This document shows positions 26,361 to 35,740 of a stretch of DNA of 64,000 bases, piece by piece (positions within the stretch are counted from its first letter, which is position 1; each line of letters starts with the position of its first letter). A model generated the notes under the pieces. That model was not told the DNA's origin, searched no databases, and was given only the letters and a program-made list of their open reading frames with translations. Source of the stretch: Pararhizobium capsulatum DSM 1112 (GTDB lineage: Bacteria > Pseudomonadota > Alphaproteobacteria > Rhizobiales > Rhizobiaceae); assembly GCF_030814475.1 (NCBI RefSeq), contig NZ_JAUSVF010000006.1, positions 1 to 64,000 of the forward strand, written 5' to 3'. Both the position numbers and the translations under genes were made by a program.

Positions 26361-27101
26361 ATGGAGCATGTCGACCACATCCTGATTGTCGATGACGACC
26401 GGGAAATCCGCGAACTGGTATCGAGCTATCTGAAAAAAAATGGCCTTCGCACGTCCGTGGCCGCAGATGGTCGCCAGATGCGCAGCTTTCTCGAGGGTAA
26501 CACGGTGGACCTGATCGTGCTTGATGTGATGATGCCGGGCGACGATGGACTGGTTCTGTGCCGCGAGCTTCGCGCCGGCAAGCACAAGGCAATCCCAGTC
26601 ATCATGCTGACAGCACGCGATGACGAGATGGACCGGATCATTGGGCTCGAGATGGGCGCCGACGACTATCTGCCGAAGCCGTTCGCAGCACGCGAGCTTC
26701 TGGCGCGGATCAAGGCAGTGTTGCGGCGGACGCGGATGCTGCCCCCCAACCTGCAGATTAGCGAGGCCGGCCAGCTTCTGACCTTCGGTGAATGGCAACT
26801 TGATACGGTCGGACGGCATCTCCTCGACAAGCAAGGCACCGAAGTCGCACTGAGCGGCGCCGAATACCGTCTCCTGCGCGTGTTCATCGATCATCCGCAG
26901 CGTGTCCTCAACCGTGACCAGCTTCTCAACCTCACCCAGGGACGTGACGCTGACCTGTTCGATCGCTCGATCGATCTTCTGGTCAGTCGGCTGCGACAGC
27001 GGCTCGGGGACGATGCGCGAGAGCCAATCTATATCAGGACCGTGCGTGCCGAGGGTTACGTCTTTTCCGTCCCGGTCGAGATCTCGGAGCCCAGGAGATG
27101 A
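26361..27101 (+). CDS. OmpR-family response regulator
   Basis: A 246-residue regulator. The receiver has ILIVDDDREIREL, phospho-Asp in LIVLDVMMPGDDG, a Thr in MLTARDD and Lys in YLPKPF. The C-terminal winged helix includes LSGAEYRLLRVFIDHPQRVLNRDQLL and RSIDLLVSRLRQRL...IRTVRAEGYVF. It overlaps the following kinase start by 4 bases (ATGA), so the pair is translationally coupled. The sequence order suggests regulation of the upstream hydrolase and the downstream Ohr gene (inference). Confidence 0.93.
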   Translation: MEHVDHILIVDDDREIRELVSSYLKKNGLRTSVAADGRQMRSFLEGNTVDLIVLDVMMPGDDGLVLCRELRAGKHKAIPVIMLTARDDEMDRIIGLEMGADDYLPKPFAARELLARIKAVLRRTRMLPPNLQISEAGQLLTFGEWQLDTVGRHLLDKQGTEVALSGAEYRLLRVFIDHPQRVLNRDQLLNLTQGRDADLFDRSIDLLVSRLRQRLGDDAREPIYIRTVRAEGYVFSVPVEISEPRR

Positions 27102-28417
27102 TCGAGGGCGGCAAGATGCGCCTCGGCTGGTGGCCGAGCACCCTGAGGTCGCGCATTTTCCTGATTCTCTTTACCGGGCTGGCGATCGCCTATGGCCTGT
27201 CCTTCTGCATCCTCTTTGCCGAACGGTATATGTCGGCGAAAGCCGTCATGCTCGGGACATTGGAAAGCGATCTGGCAACGTCGATCGCAATTCTCGACCG
27301 CCTTCCCGCCAACGAGCGGGCCGATTGGCTGCATCGCCTAAGCCGCGGCAGCTATCGCCTCGTTCTTGGTTCCGGACTTCCCGGCGTCCCGGATTTGTCC
27401 GGGCGCGGTGCGGAGATCGCGGACCGGATAAGCCAGGCGGCTGGAAACAGGTTTCCGATCCGCGTCGAAGCCATTCCGGGCGACCAAATGCGGCTGCAGG
27501 GGCATCTGACGCTTTCGGACGGTTCGCTGCTGACCATCGATGTGACCCCGCGAGGTGTGATGCCCTTGGCCGAATGGCTGCCGTATGTCTTCGCGGCCCA
27601 GATGGTTCTGCTCATCCTCTGCACCTGGTTTGCGGTGCGCCTCGCAATTCGTCCGCTAGGCGCTCTCGCCGCTGCTGCCGATGCACTTGATCCCGGCAAG
27701 AAGGGATCTCCCCTGACAGAGGGCGGACCGAGCGAGGTTGCCCATGCGGCGCGCGCCTTCAATGCCATGCGTGACCGTATCGCCCATTACCTGGAAGAGC
27801 GGGTACAAATCCTTGCAGCGATCTCGCATGACCTGCAGACGCCGATCACGCGCATGCGATTGCGGGCGGACATGGCGGATGAGACGCCCGAAAAGGAAAA
27901 ACTTGTTAGCGACCTGCGCGAGATCGAACGTCTCATACAGGACGGCATCGCCTACGCGCGCAGCTCTCACAGCAATGGCGAGAAGACATCCCGTATCGAT
28001 CTGTCGTCGTTCATGGACAGCATCGTCTACGACTATCAGGACACTGGAAAAGCCGTCACAGTCGTAGACATCGTCCAGGGCACGGCTGTGACCAAACCCC
28101 ATGCGTTGCGACGGATACTAACCAACTTTATCGACAACGCCATCAAGTTTGCAGGCGCCGCCGAGATAAGCGTGGAACGCAAAGGTGAAGGCGATATCGT
28201 CATCACTGTTCTGGATCAAGGACCAGGTATTCCGGACGACAAACTGCAAGCCGCCATGCAACCGTTCTTTCGCCTTGAGACGTCGCGCAATCGCGATACT
28301 GGAGGCACGGGGCTGGGACTGGCCATCGCCCAGCAGCTAGCATCGACGATCGGTGGGTCCGTCAGGCTCTATAATCGCGCCGGTGGTGGGTTGGCCGCTG
28401 AGGTCGCGTTTCGATGA
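27098..28417 (+). CDS. EnvZ/RstB-type sensor histidine kinase
   Basis: A 439-residue membrane kinase. One membrane span lies near residues 15-35 (IFLILFTGLAIAYGLSFCILF), followed by a short periplasmic domain of about 130 residues and a second span near 165-188. A HAMP domain follows (RPLGALAAAADAL), then the H-box AAISHDLQTPITRMRL and the HATPase boxes NFIDNAIKFA, DQGPGIP and GGTGLGLAI. It pairs with the OmpR-type regulator that it overlaps. Confidence 0.92.
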   Translation: MIEGGKMRLGWWPSTLRSRIFLILFTGLAIAYGLSFCILFAERYMSAKAVMLGTLESDLATSIAILDRLPANERADWLHRLSRGSYRLVLGSGLPGVPDLSGRGAEIADRISQAAGNRFPIRVEAIPGDQMRLQGHLTLSDGSLLTIDVTPRGVMPLAEWLPYVFAAQMVLLILCTWFAVRLAIRPLGALAAAADALDPGKKGSPLTEGGPSEVAHAARAFNAMRDRIAHYLEERVQILAAISHDLQTPITRMRLRADMADETPEKEKLVSDLREIERLIQDGIAYARSSHSNGEKTSRIDLSSFMDSIVYDYQDTGKAVTVVDIVQGTAVTKPHALRRILTNFIDNAIKFAGAAEISVERKGEGDIVITVLDQGPGIPDDKLQAAMQPFFRLETSRNRDTGGTGLGLAIAQQLASTIGGSVRLYNRAGGGLAAEVAFR

Positions 28418-28591
28418 CACCGATCTATTGCGCTTGAGGCATCAGGCGGTTTTGTAAGCCAGAATGTCGAGCTAGCCAGATCGTACGCTCCGATACAATT
28501 CCGACGTTTTCGCAAACATGCCCGATACGTAGAGCCGAGAAAACACACTAGTCAACGAGTCGCGCAATGTGACAGAGCAAAGGAGTGTTCC

Positions 28592-29008
28592 ATGGCCAAG
28601 ATCGAGAATGTTCTCTATACGGGCAAGACCCACACGACAGGCGGGCGCGACGGCTTCGCGCGCAGCGATGATACCCAGCTGGAGGTGAAACTTTCGCCTC
28701 CGGGCAGTGGCAAGCCCGGTACCAATCCCGAACAGCTCTTCGCAGCAGGCTGGTCTGCCTGCTTTATCGGCGCCATGACAAAGGCTGCCGGTAAACGAAA
28801 GATCACGCTTCCGGTAGACACGGCCGTTGATGCGGAAGTTGATCTCGGGACGGCAGATGGCACTTATTTCCTCCAAGCCCGCCTCGCCGTAAGCTTGCCG
28901 GGTCTTGATTCGAAACTTGCCCGGTCGATCGTGGACGATGCGCACCAGACCTGCCCGTATTCCAAGGCGACGCGCGGCAATATCGACGTCGTGCTGACAG
29001 TGGTTTGA
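28592..29008 (+). CDS. Ohr/OsmC-family organic hydroperoxide resistance protein
   Basis: A 138-residue Ohr-type peroxiredoxin. The two active cysteines are Cys57 (SACFIGA) and Cys121 (QTCPYSKAT). The N-terminal GGRDGFARSDDTQLEV and GTNPEQLFAAGWSACF segments are typical. It reduces organic hydroperoxides in the cytosol using lipoyl thiols. AAAGGAG precedes the start. It lies downstream of the OmpR/EnvZ-type pair; no MarR-type OhrR is adjacent, so control may differ from the usual. Confidence 0.92.
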   Translation: MAKIENVLYTGKTHTTGGRDGFARSDDTQLEVKLSPPGSGKPGTNPEQLFAAGWSACFIGAMTKAAGKRKITLPVDTAVDAEVDLGTADGTYFLQARLAVSLPGLDSKLARSIVDDAHQTCPYSKATRGNIDVVLTVV

Positions 29009-29031
29009 GGGAAGCCAGCGAGGAGATCTCG

Positions 29032-29169
29032 ATGAAACGTATCGTCTTCTGCCTGCTGGCTGTCGTCATATTTGCGGCGCCCTGCGCCTATGACGCCTTC
29101 TCGCCGGAGCCGTCGCCATTCACCGGACTCGTTGCGGTCGCGACCGTCGCCGGCAATTCCGGCCGGTAG
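29032..29169 (+). CDS. Small putative exported peptide, 45 residues
   Basis: A short frame 23 bp after the Ohr gene with AGGAG 6 bases upstream of the start at 29032. Residues 1-17 (MKRIVFCLLAVVIFAAP) look like a signal peptide, followed by CAYDAFSPEPSPFTGL and a short hydrophobic tail. A Cys at the signal end might make it a lipoprotein, but the lipobox is poor. It is probably co-transcribed with Ohr and lies before the shared terminator. The function is unknown. Confidence 0.5.
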   Translation: MKRIVFCLLAVVIFAAPCAYDAFSPEPSPFTGLVAVATVAGNSGR

Positions 29170-29281
29170 CCGGGGGCATGGGTCGAGATTGCGGCGTTCC
29201 ATAAGTGACCAGACATCGACAGGCAGACAGTCGGAACATCCGGGCCGGCGGCGAGGAACAGGCTCCGGATCCAAAACGGAA

Positions 29282-29312
29282 AAAGGGCGGGCGGCTATAA
29301 CGCTCGCCCTTT
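29282..29312 (+). terminator. Terminator after the Ohr unit
   Basis: AAAGGGCGGGCG pairs with CGCTCGCCCTTT (one mismatch) around GCTATAA. Confidence 0.65.
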
Positions 29313-29799
29313 GGCTTGAACTACGATTTCGTTCCTATGTGTTTTTGCAGAAGGGCTGTGGCCTCGAGCACCCGAGGGTCACCCTTAAAATGGAGGTAGG
29401 ATGGATCGAAAGTTAGGATCGCTAAGGCCCGCGGCATCATAACGCCGGTTGTGTTCATCTCGTCCTGGCTCATTCCCCATCCTCGGCGTGATCCATCCGC
29501 TCGCTATAGCCAACGCTCGGTTTTCCGGTATCGTCTGCCGCGATTGCGTGTTGCAGTATCGCGTTGACCTTTTACACCCGTCAGCATTCGACTTGCCGTC
29601 GCCATCCTTGTCGAACCCGCAGACGTGTTCAGCATTGTCGCGAGCGGGTTGGAATTATCAATCGACGTCATGATTAAGGTCCTTCAGCCTGTTGGTGCGT
29701 GAAGCGCTTGGTCAAGTATTTAGTCCCATAATTGGTTGTTATGCCGCACAAATCACAGGCCGATTCCGTTCAAGACCGCCCAATCAAGATCTCCGCAGC
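29313..29799. other. Gene-free stretch before the MFS gene
   Basis: Several short frames are open, for example VSIRLAVAILVEPADVFSIV near 29580-29640. None has a start signal or recognisable family. It is probably decayed coding sequence. Confidence 0.35.
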
Positions 29800-31008
29800 C
29801 TACGTTCTGCTTTCCTCGATATTCGGAAGGAACCAGGCGAGAAGGCCTGCGAGAGGCAGAAAGGAGCAGATGTAGTAAACTGTCTCAACGCCATAGCTAT
29901 CTGCGAGTACCCCCAGAAGCGCGGCGGCTATGCCGCCCAGTCCGAAGTTCAGTCCATAAAACAGCCCGCCAATCAGCCCGATTCTATTCGGTAGCAATTC
30001 GATCGCATAAATCAGTATCGACGCGAATGCGCTGGCCATGATCAAGTTGATCAACACGGTCAGAACACCGGTCCAGAGCAAACCAACGTGCGGCAGCATC
30101 AGCGTCAGTGGGAGAGGTCCCAGGACGGAAATCCAGATTATGCGGTAGCGCCCGATCCGATCGCCCACAATCCCGCCGATGAGCGCTCCAGCTGCTGAAG
30201 CCAACAGGAAGATGAAGAGCATCATCTGCGCTGAAGGGATCGAGAGGCCGAACTTCTCCATCAGGTAGAATGTGTAGAATGATCGGAAGCTCTCGCCATA
30301 CGCGTTCTTGACGAACATGAGCAATGTCAGAACAACCAGGCCAACGCCGATCGTTACCGGTGCATGACGGACGGTCCCGTCCTTCTGATTGCCCTTTTCT
30401 CGCATCGCTGCAAACTCGGCACCGATCTGACGCTGTTTGCTTCCGATCCAAACCAGGAGCGTCATCGCCAGCAATGCCAGCACAGCAAACCACGCGAGGC
30501 TCGGCTGCCCCCAGGGCACGATGACCAGCGCCGCGAAAACTGGGCCGAGCGCGCCTCCGGCCTGACCGCCAACCTGGAAAAGCCCCTGCGCCAATCCTTG
30601 GCGGCCACCGGCTGCATACCGCGCCATACGAGTGGCTTCGGGGTGGAAAATGGATGATCCAATACCAATCAGGGCGACCGATACGAGGATCATCGCGTAG
30701 CTATGAGCGAAAGCGAGGCTGACCAGACCCGAGAGCGTGAACATCATTCCTACGACAGGCGAATAGGGTGCGGGATGTTTGTCGGTGATCATGCCGATTG
30801 CCGGCTGCAGTAGCGAGCCGGCAATCTGAAACGTCATGGTGATCATGCCAATCTGCACGAAATCTAGGGCATAGGCATCCTTCAAGATCGGATACGCGGC
30901 GGGGATCAGGGATTGCATCAGATCGTTCAGCAGGTGGGTCAGACCCAGGACGGCCAGCACCGTGAGATAAGTTCTGGGCTGTGTCACGGTGGATACGGCG
31001 GCTGTCAT
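29800..31008 (-). CDS. MFS transporter, fosmidomycin-resistance (Fsr) type
   Basis: A 402-residue membrane protein with 12 predicted spans. GLTHLLNDLMQSLIPAAYPIL at the N-terminus is the Fsr-family signature. IGIGSSIFHPEATRMARYAAGGRQGLAQGLFQVGGQAGGALGP spans motifs between helices 4 and 5. It exports drugs or toxic metabolites with proton exchange. The start at 31008 is preferred because AAGG lies 6 bases upstream; an in-frame ATG at 31026 lacks this. It abuts the PAS fragment at 31035-31436, which marks a recombination edge. Confidence 0.88.
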   Translation of the reverse strand: MTAAVSTVTQPRTYLTVLAVLGLTHLLNDLMQSLIPAAYPILKDAYALDFVQIGMITMTFQIAGSLLQPAIGMITDKHPAPYSPVVGMMFTLSGLVSLAFAHSYAMILVSVALIGIGSSIFHPEATRMARYAAGGRQGLAQGLFQVGGQAGGALGPVFAALVIVPWGQPSLAWFAVLALLAMTLLVWIGSKQRQIGAEFAAMREKGNQKDGTVRHAPVTIGVGLVVLTLLMFVKNAYGESFRSFYTFYLMEKFGLSIPSAQMMLFIFLLASAAGALIGGIVGDRIGRYRIIWISVLGPLPLTLMLPHVGLLWTGVLTVLINLIMASAFASILIYAIELLPNRIGLIGGLFYGLNFGLGGIAAALLGVLADSYGVETVYYICSFLPLAGLLAWFLPNIEESRT

Positions 31009-31034
31009 ATGTACCTTCGTCGTCATGCAGAAGC

Positions 31035-31436
31035 TCAGTGGTATGAAGAATTCTCCCGTCCACTACAAGTGTCACAATTGCGATCCTCGATATCAAGAAC
31101 CACGCATACCACCTGACGACCTTTCCTCCCGGATCGGGCCGTGGCTTTTGCCGAAGAACTACACCACCTAAACTCGGCGTCCGCGCGTCTGAGCCGTCCC
31201 TCGACTTCCTTGGCGGTCTTGTAAGTCATGATGTTCCGCCAATCCGTGCCTAGTCGATCGAGCTCATCGGGATGGAAGAGGCGGTAGAAGTTTTCGCCGG
31301 CAATATCAGCAAGTAGCAGACCGACATATTCCAGGAAGTGCTGATTGGCGAAATCCAGCATTCCATCGGATGTTGTAGACCAAGCCATTGCCGGGATCAT
31401 GTCGATGATCTCGTCAGGATGTGTTGGGTTTTCCAA
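31035..31436 (-). pseudogene. Truncated PAS-kinase N-terminus (duplicate of the 38-40 kb kinase)
   Basis: The first 100 or so residues (IDMIPAMAWSTTSDGMLDFANQHFLEYVG...AGENFYRLFHPDEL) match the first PAS domain of the kinase at 38026-39954, mostly residue for residue. The match breaks up after RWCSSSAKA, and only VVLDIEDR remains of the PAC end. No kinase core exists here. The upstream sequence, including the TAGAC box at 31515, is also shared with the intact copy. Confidence 0.8.
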
Positions 31437-31514
31437 GTCGATCCCCCGGCTGCGTGTAACGCTGGTGCGGGGCTGAAAATACTCTGTGCTGCGATATTAG
31501 GTTAGCTGAGATTT

Positions 31515-31550
31515 ATAGACCAAGGTCTATTTCTGCAGTCCCTTCGTCTA
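31515..31550. promoter_or_regulatory. Palindromic TAGACC-N2-GGTCTA box plus TTCGTCTA half-site (copy 1)
   Basis: ATAGACCAAGGTCTAT (31515-31530) is a perfect palindrome apart from the central AA. TTCGTCTA at 31543-31550 gives another inverted half-site. The same arrangement occurs at 39994-40029 in front of the paralogous kinase and hydrolase. It is a candidate binding site for the FixJ-type regulator encoded at 37416-38036. Confidence 0.55.
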
Positions 31551-31744
31551 GTCGGAGGGGACCAATGTCTCAATTGAGAGTTGGCGTCATCAGCCCTACC
31601 ATGGCCGTCAAGCGAGTGGAGCACGCCAGCATTAGCAGTGCATCATCACACTCATCGAGGCAATGCTATATCCGCCAAAAAACTCAACGCTGTTGAGCTT
31701 TCGCGGGCAGATCAGTCAAATGGTGTCACCCGGGAGCTCGCGCA

Positions 31745-32467
31745 ATGACCCTAGATACTCCTCGTCCTCTATCCGAATCGGTTTCAGTGGTGCTTGTGCA
31801 CGGTGCGTTCGTGGATGCCTCCGGTTGGCGAAAGGTCTACTACACCTTGTCGGAGGAAGGCTATGAGGTTCTCGTTGTTCAGAACTCTGCTGTAACCTTC
31901 GAGCAGGATGTTGAGCGCACCAAAAGCGTTATCGCCGAGGCGAAGCATCCAGTTGTGCTCGTTGGGCATTCTTACGGTGGCGCCGTCATCACGGAGGCAG
32001 GGATCGAAGAAAAGGTCCTGAGTCTCGTTTATTTAGCAGCCTTCGTTCCCGACGCCGGGGAATCCGTCTTCGACCTGGCCTCGCAAGCGGTCCCTGGTGC
32101 GGAGACAGCCCCACTCCTTCCGCCGAAGGATGGCTTCATCAAAATCGATCCGCAGAAGTTTGCGGCCGCATTCTCGGCCGACATAGATCCCGCCGAAGCG
32201 CAGTTTATGGCTGCCGCCCAGAGGCCGTGGGGCCTTGAAGCCGTCCAGGGCAAGATCACCTCTGCGGCATGGAAAACCAAGCCATCCTTCTATCTGCTCG
32301 CAACGGAAGATCGGATGATACCCGCTCAAGCGCAGGCAGCGATGGCCGCGCGCGCAGGTGCCGCGGTCGTAGAGGTTAGCAGCAGCCATGCGGTAATGCT
32401 GTCCCAGCCTGACGAAGTCGCAGAGCTCATCACAACAGCAGCTGAGCCGAACCAGCAAAGGAGCTGA
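31745..32467 (+). CDS. Alpha/beta hydrolase (EstC-like esterase family)
   Basis: A 240-residue soluble hydrolase: oxyanion region VVLVHGAFVDASGW, nucleophile Ser76 in VGHSYGG, Asp in LATEDRMIP and His in SSSHAVMLSQP. The family hydrolyses esters or amides of small molecules. GGGAG lies 7 bases upstream of the start. It stands divergent from the broken PAS kinase; its degraded paralogue at 40212-40725 is divergent from the intact kinase. The MBL-fold gene follows 115 bp downstream and may be co-transcribed. Confidence 0.88.
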   Translation: MTLDTPRPLSESVSVVLVHGAFVDASGWRKVYYTLSEEGYEVLVVQNSAVTFEQDVERTKSVIAEAKHPVVLVGHSYGGAVITEAGIEEKVLSLVYLAAFVPDAGESVFDLASQAVPGAETAPLLPPKDGFIKIDPQKFAAAFSADIDPAEAQFMAAAQRPWGLEAVQGKITSAAWKTKPSFYLLATEDRMIPAQAQAAMAARAGAAVVEVSSSHAVMLSQPDEVAELITTAAEPNQQRS

Positions 32468-32582
32468 GCGTCAGCTGCTGTCCACATCAATCACCGACTG
32501 GGGGAATACCATGCGCAACTTCTTTATGCCGACACGTTCACAGGCACCACAAACATCACCGACTAAACCCGAGGAGAATGGC

Positions 32583-33569
32583 ATGCCTCAGCTTTCACGC
32601 CGCGCCTTCGCGAGCGCTCTGCCTCTTGGTCTCGTTGGAGGAACCTTTTTCGGCGGAAGTCTTCTCAGCGACTTGACTGCCGAGGCTGCAACATCCAAGG
32701 CTGCCGGAACCCCCGTCGCAACAACGCCGTTTGCACAGATTCGCATCGGCCGTTTTACGGTGACGGCGCTTACGGACGGGTATGCCGATATGCCCTACAA
32801 CTATTTCCCGGGACGCTCAGCCCAGGAAGTGGAAAAGGCCGCAAACGCCCAATTTACGGCCAGACCCAGCGGGGTTCGTTTTCTGTTCAATCAATACCTC
32901 GTTGAAGACGGTAAGCAACGCATCCTGATCGATGCCGGCGCTGCAGGTTCTATCGGGGAAACCGGGCATCTGCCGCAGGCGCTGGCCACGCTCGGTCTGA
33001 AGCCGAGCCAGATCGATGCCGTTATCGTGACACATATGCACCAGGACCACATGGGCGGTTTGGTTCCCGGCGGTAAGAACAATTACCCCGATGCCGAGGT
33101 CTATGTAGACCGTCGCGACGTCAAGCACTGGACCGACCGGGCTAAGCGCAATGGCGCGCCTGATTTCCTGCAGCCCAGCTTCAAGATGGCTGAAGAGGTG
33201 GTGCGCCTCTATCCGAAGCTGCAAGCGATCGACGGAGAGCGCGAGATCGTTCCCGGCGTCTCGATTGTCGACCTGACCGGCCATACGCCTGGCCATATCG
33301 GCGTCCGCATCGAGGATGGCGCCAAGAGCCTGATCATGGTTTCCGACATGATTTTCCCGGTTGTCCATCCGGCTGCGTCGGACGTGTTCTTCCTGTTCGA
33401 ACAGGATCAGGCTGCTGCGAAAGCCATGCGCGATCGCTTCTTCCCACAAGCTGCCTCGGAAGGTGCCCTGATCGCTGCGACACACATGCCATTCCCAGGT
33501 CTTGGTCGCGTGGTCTCTGATCGTGGTCAGATGCGCTGGGAAGTAGCCGACTGGGCCTTGCAAGATTGA
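32583..33569 (+). CDS. Tat-exported MBL-fold metallo-hydrolase
   Basis: A 328-residue protein. The start at 32583 is chosen because GAGGAG is upstream and the Tat signal begins there (LSRRAFASALPLGLVGG); the frame is open 24 codons further. Zinc ligands are in THMHQDHMGG and later GHTPGHIGV, with a second metal His near AATHMPFPG. It resembles secreted lactonase or metallo-beta-lactamase-like hydrolases. A periplasmic site is expected. A strong terminator follows. Confidence 0.88.
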   Translation: MPQLSRRAFASALPLGLVGGTFFGGSLLSDLTAEAATSKAAGTPVATTPFAQIRIGRFTVTALTDGYADMPYNYFPGRSAQEVEKAANAQFTARPSGVRFLFNQYLVEDGKQRILIDAGAAGSIGETGHLPQALATLGLKPSQIDAVIVTHMHQDHMGGLVPGGKNNYPDAEVYVDRRDVKHWTDRAKRNGAPDFLQPSFKMAEEVVRLYPKLQAIDGEREIVPGVSIVDLTGHTPGHIGVRIEDGAKSLIMVSDMIFPVVHPAASDVFFLFEQDQAAAKAMRDRFFPQAASEGALIAATHMPFPGLGRVVSDRGQMRWEVADWALQD

Positions 33570-33608
33570 TGCTTTAGCCGAAGGATTTAGGCACCTGAAG
33601 ATAGATTA

Positions 33609-33637
33609 AGGCCCGCATTATCCGCTGATGCGGGCCT
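33609..33637 (+). terminator. Strong hairpin terminator after the MBL gene
   Basis: AGGCCCGCAT pairs perfectly with ATGCGGGCCT around TATCCGCTG, followed by CCTC. Confidence 0.7.
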
Positions 33638-33658
33638 CCTCGAGTATGGAGACGAGGT

Positions 33659-34282
33659 ATGGCGTACCACTTTCTGGAAGTCGCCGTGACGCCAAGCGTC
33701 CGAGCCGCGCAGGCGGATATGGGGGTCGACCAGATATGGCTGGGCGAGCACGATCGCCCTTCGGATACTTTGACGGAGAATGAGATCGCTTTCATCGCGA
33801 CGCGCGACAGCTTCTATATCGCGTCTGTGTCAGAAACGGGTTGGCCGTATGTTCAACATCGCGGTGGGAAAATCGGTTTCCTCAAGGTTGTTGATCCGCA
33901 AACGATGGCATTTGCCGACTATCGCGGAAACCGCCAGTACATCAGCGCAGGGAATTTCGCAGCCAACGACCGCGCCTGTCTGTTCCTAATGGACTATGTC
34001 CGACGGACCCGGCTCAAAGTCTATGCCCACGTCGAGCGGCTGACGCTCGACGCCGACCAATCGCTCACGGACCTCGTATCCGATCCGACGTATAGGGGCC
34101 GTGCAGAGCGGATATTCAAGCTCCGGGTCGAAGCATACGACTGGAACTGTCCCCAGCACATCATCCCCCGCTACACCGAACAGCAGGTTGAGCAAGCAGT
34201 CGCACCGCTTCGTCAGAAGCTGCAACAGCTGGAAGCTGAAAATGCAGCGTTGCGGGCAAGATTAGAAGGAAGATCCGAATGA
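33659..34282 (+). CDS. PNPOx-like split-barrel flavoprotein with C-terminal coiled coil
   Basis: A 207-residue protein of the pyridoxamine-phosphate-oxidase-like split-barrel type: [26 protein letters not shown], then [16 protein letters not shown] and ACLFLMDY. These carry FMN or F420 and reduce small substrates. The last 40 residues ([26 protein letters not shown]) form a leucine-zipper-like coiled coil, suggesting oligomerisation. Its stop overlaps the start of the next gene by 4 bases, so the two form an operon. Confidence 0.82.
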   Translation: MAYHFLEVAVTPSVRAAQADMGVDQIWLGEHDRPSDTLTENEIAFIATRDSFYIASVSETGWPYVQHRGGKIGFLKVVDPQTMAFADYRGNRQYISAGNFAANDRACLFLMDYVRRTRLKVYAHVERLTLDADQSLTDLVSDPTYRGRAERIFKLRVEAYDWNCPQHIIPRYTEQQVEQAVAPLRQKLQQLEAENAALRARLEGRSE

Positions 34283-34752
34283 CCGACGCTGAAAGACCGC
34301 CTCTGCCCCCGTTTACATCAGAGACGGCTGCCGAAAAGGTGCGGCTTGCCGAAGATGGCTGGAATAGCCGGGACCCGGGCAAGGTCGCGTTCGCATACAC
34401 GGTTGATAGTCAGTGGCGTAACCGCGTCGAGTTCGTCAATGGTCGTGAGGCAATCGTTGCTTTTCTCACAGGAAAATGGCGGCGGGAGCTCGACTACCGT
34501 CTGATCAAGGAGCTGTGGGCGTTCGATGGCAACAGGATTGCCGTCAGGTTTGCATATGAGTGGCATGACGACAGCGGCAATTGGTTCCGATCCTTCGGCA
34601 ACGAGAACTGGGAGTTCAATGATAGTGGCCTGATGGGCAAGCGATACGCCTGCATTAACGACCTGCCGATCCGCGCGGAAGACCGTCGCTTTCACTGGCC
34701 GCTCGGTCGTCGGCCCGACGACCACCCGGGGCTCAGCGAGCTTGGTTTCTGA
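34279..34752 (+). CDS. DUF1348-type NTF2-fold protein
   Basis: A 157-residue protein: [30 protein letters not shown], then ALFDG-type region [23 protein letters not shown] and a C-terminal [21 protein letters not shown]. These match the DUF1348 family of NTF2-like proteins. No catalytic role is established. It overlaps the upstream PNPOx-like gene (ATGA) and is thus coupled to it, perhaps in handling the same substrate. Confidence 0.82.
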   Translation: MTDAERPPLPPFTSETAAEKVRLAEDGWNSRDPGKVAFAYTVDSQWRNRVEFVNGREAIVAFLTGKWRRELDYRLIKELWAFDGNRIAVRFAYEWHDDSGNWFRSFGNENWEFNDSGLMGKRYACINDLPIRAEDRRFHWPLGRRPDDHPGLSELGF

Positions 34753-34799
34753 TCAACCTCGTTTCCATCTCCATCAGTCGAAGACAGCGGCATGGTCAT

Positions 34800-35606
34800 T
34801 TGAATTCGCATTTTTCACAACGTTCATCTCCGGCAGAAGAGGAGGCTATCGAGGTCAAAGCCTTCGTCGATCTGTACAATGTCTCACCGGCAGAGCTCAG
34901 GGCGGAAGAGCATTTTGAATGCCTGCCCATCAACCGTGGATGCGCAATCTCGCTGCCAAGCGCGCCGGCCATCGGTCTGAACCGTGTATTGGGACTGAAC
35001 TCCGTGACGGATCTTGAGGAAGCCTATGAGTGGATGATTGGAAAGACCGGACACCGGTTTTTCCAGGTAAATATAGATAAGGTTTCGGCCGGGACTAAAG
35101 ACTGGATCCTTGCCAAGGGTCTGCTTGAGTATGGTGTCGGCTGGGCGAAGCTTGTCTACGACGGCTCATCAGTGAACCTTTCGGAGCCCAACTCTTTCCG
35201 AACGCGCCTCGTTCATGTTGAGGAAGCCATGCTCTTTGGATCGATGGTGTGCAAAGGCTTTAACTTTCCATCGACCCTGACGAGGTTGTGGTCTGCAATC
35301 GTCGGAAAAGGAGGCTGGTCGTGTTTTTTCGCCCTCGATGGTGAGTATCCAGTCGGAACAGCTGCCATGTATCAGTCTGGCACTTACGCATGGTTAGGCG
35401 GTGGCACGACACTTCCGGAGTTCCGAAATCGCGGTGTTCAAAAAGCGCTCATCAAAAGCCGTGTCGAACATGGGCTCGGCAACGGCGTGTCGACATTTGC
35501 CGTCGAGACATTGGAACCTGTAGTTGGAGAACCGAATATTTCCTTTGATAACCTTAGGAAAGTAGGCTTCCGGCAGGCATTTCACCGGAAGAACTTCAGG
35601 TTGTGA
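34800..35606 (+). CDS. GNAT-family N-acetyltransferase
   Basis: A 268-residue protein with a C-terminal GNAT domain. Acetyl-CoA motif A is visible as AWLGGGTTLPEFRNRGVQKALIKSRVEHG, followed by EPNISFDNLRKVGFRQAFHRKNF. The N-terminal 130 residues are less conserved. Translation seems to begin at TTG 34800, because the nearby ATG at 34792 meets a stop at once. The acetyl acceptor is unknown. It lies 47 bp after the DUF1348-type gene and may be the third gene of that operon. Confidence 0.78.
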   Translation: MNSHFSQRSSPAEEEAIEVKAFVDLYNVSPAELRAEEHFECLPINRGCAISLPSAPAIGLNRVLGLNSVTDLEEAYEWMIGKTGHRFFQVNIDKVSAGTKDWILAKGLLEYGVGWAKLVYDGSSVNLSEPNSFRTRLVHVEEAMLFGSMVCKGFNFPSTLTRLWSAIVGKGGWSCFFALDGEYPVGTAAMYQSGTYAWLGGGTTLPEFRNRGVQKALIKSRVEHGLGNGVSTFAVETLEPVVGEPNISFDNLRKVGFRQAFHRKNFRL

Positions 35607-35740
35607 GATGGCAATCTTGCCCGATGGGCTCGCCCGCCATCTGCCTCGCCGGCCGTGCACACTAGCGCAAGGACGCGCGGTATCTTCTCGCTGAGCCACG
35701 CCTCGAAATTTCTGTTCAATCGGAGGAAGGGAAAGTACGC

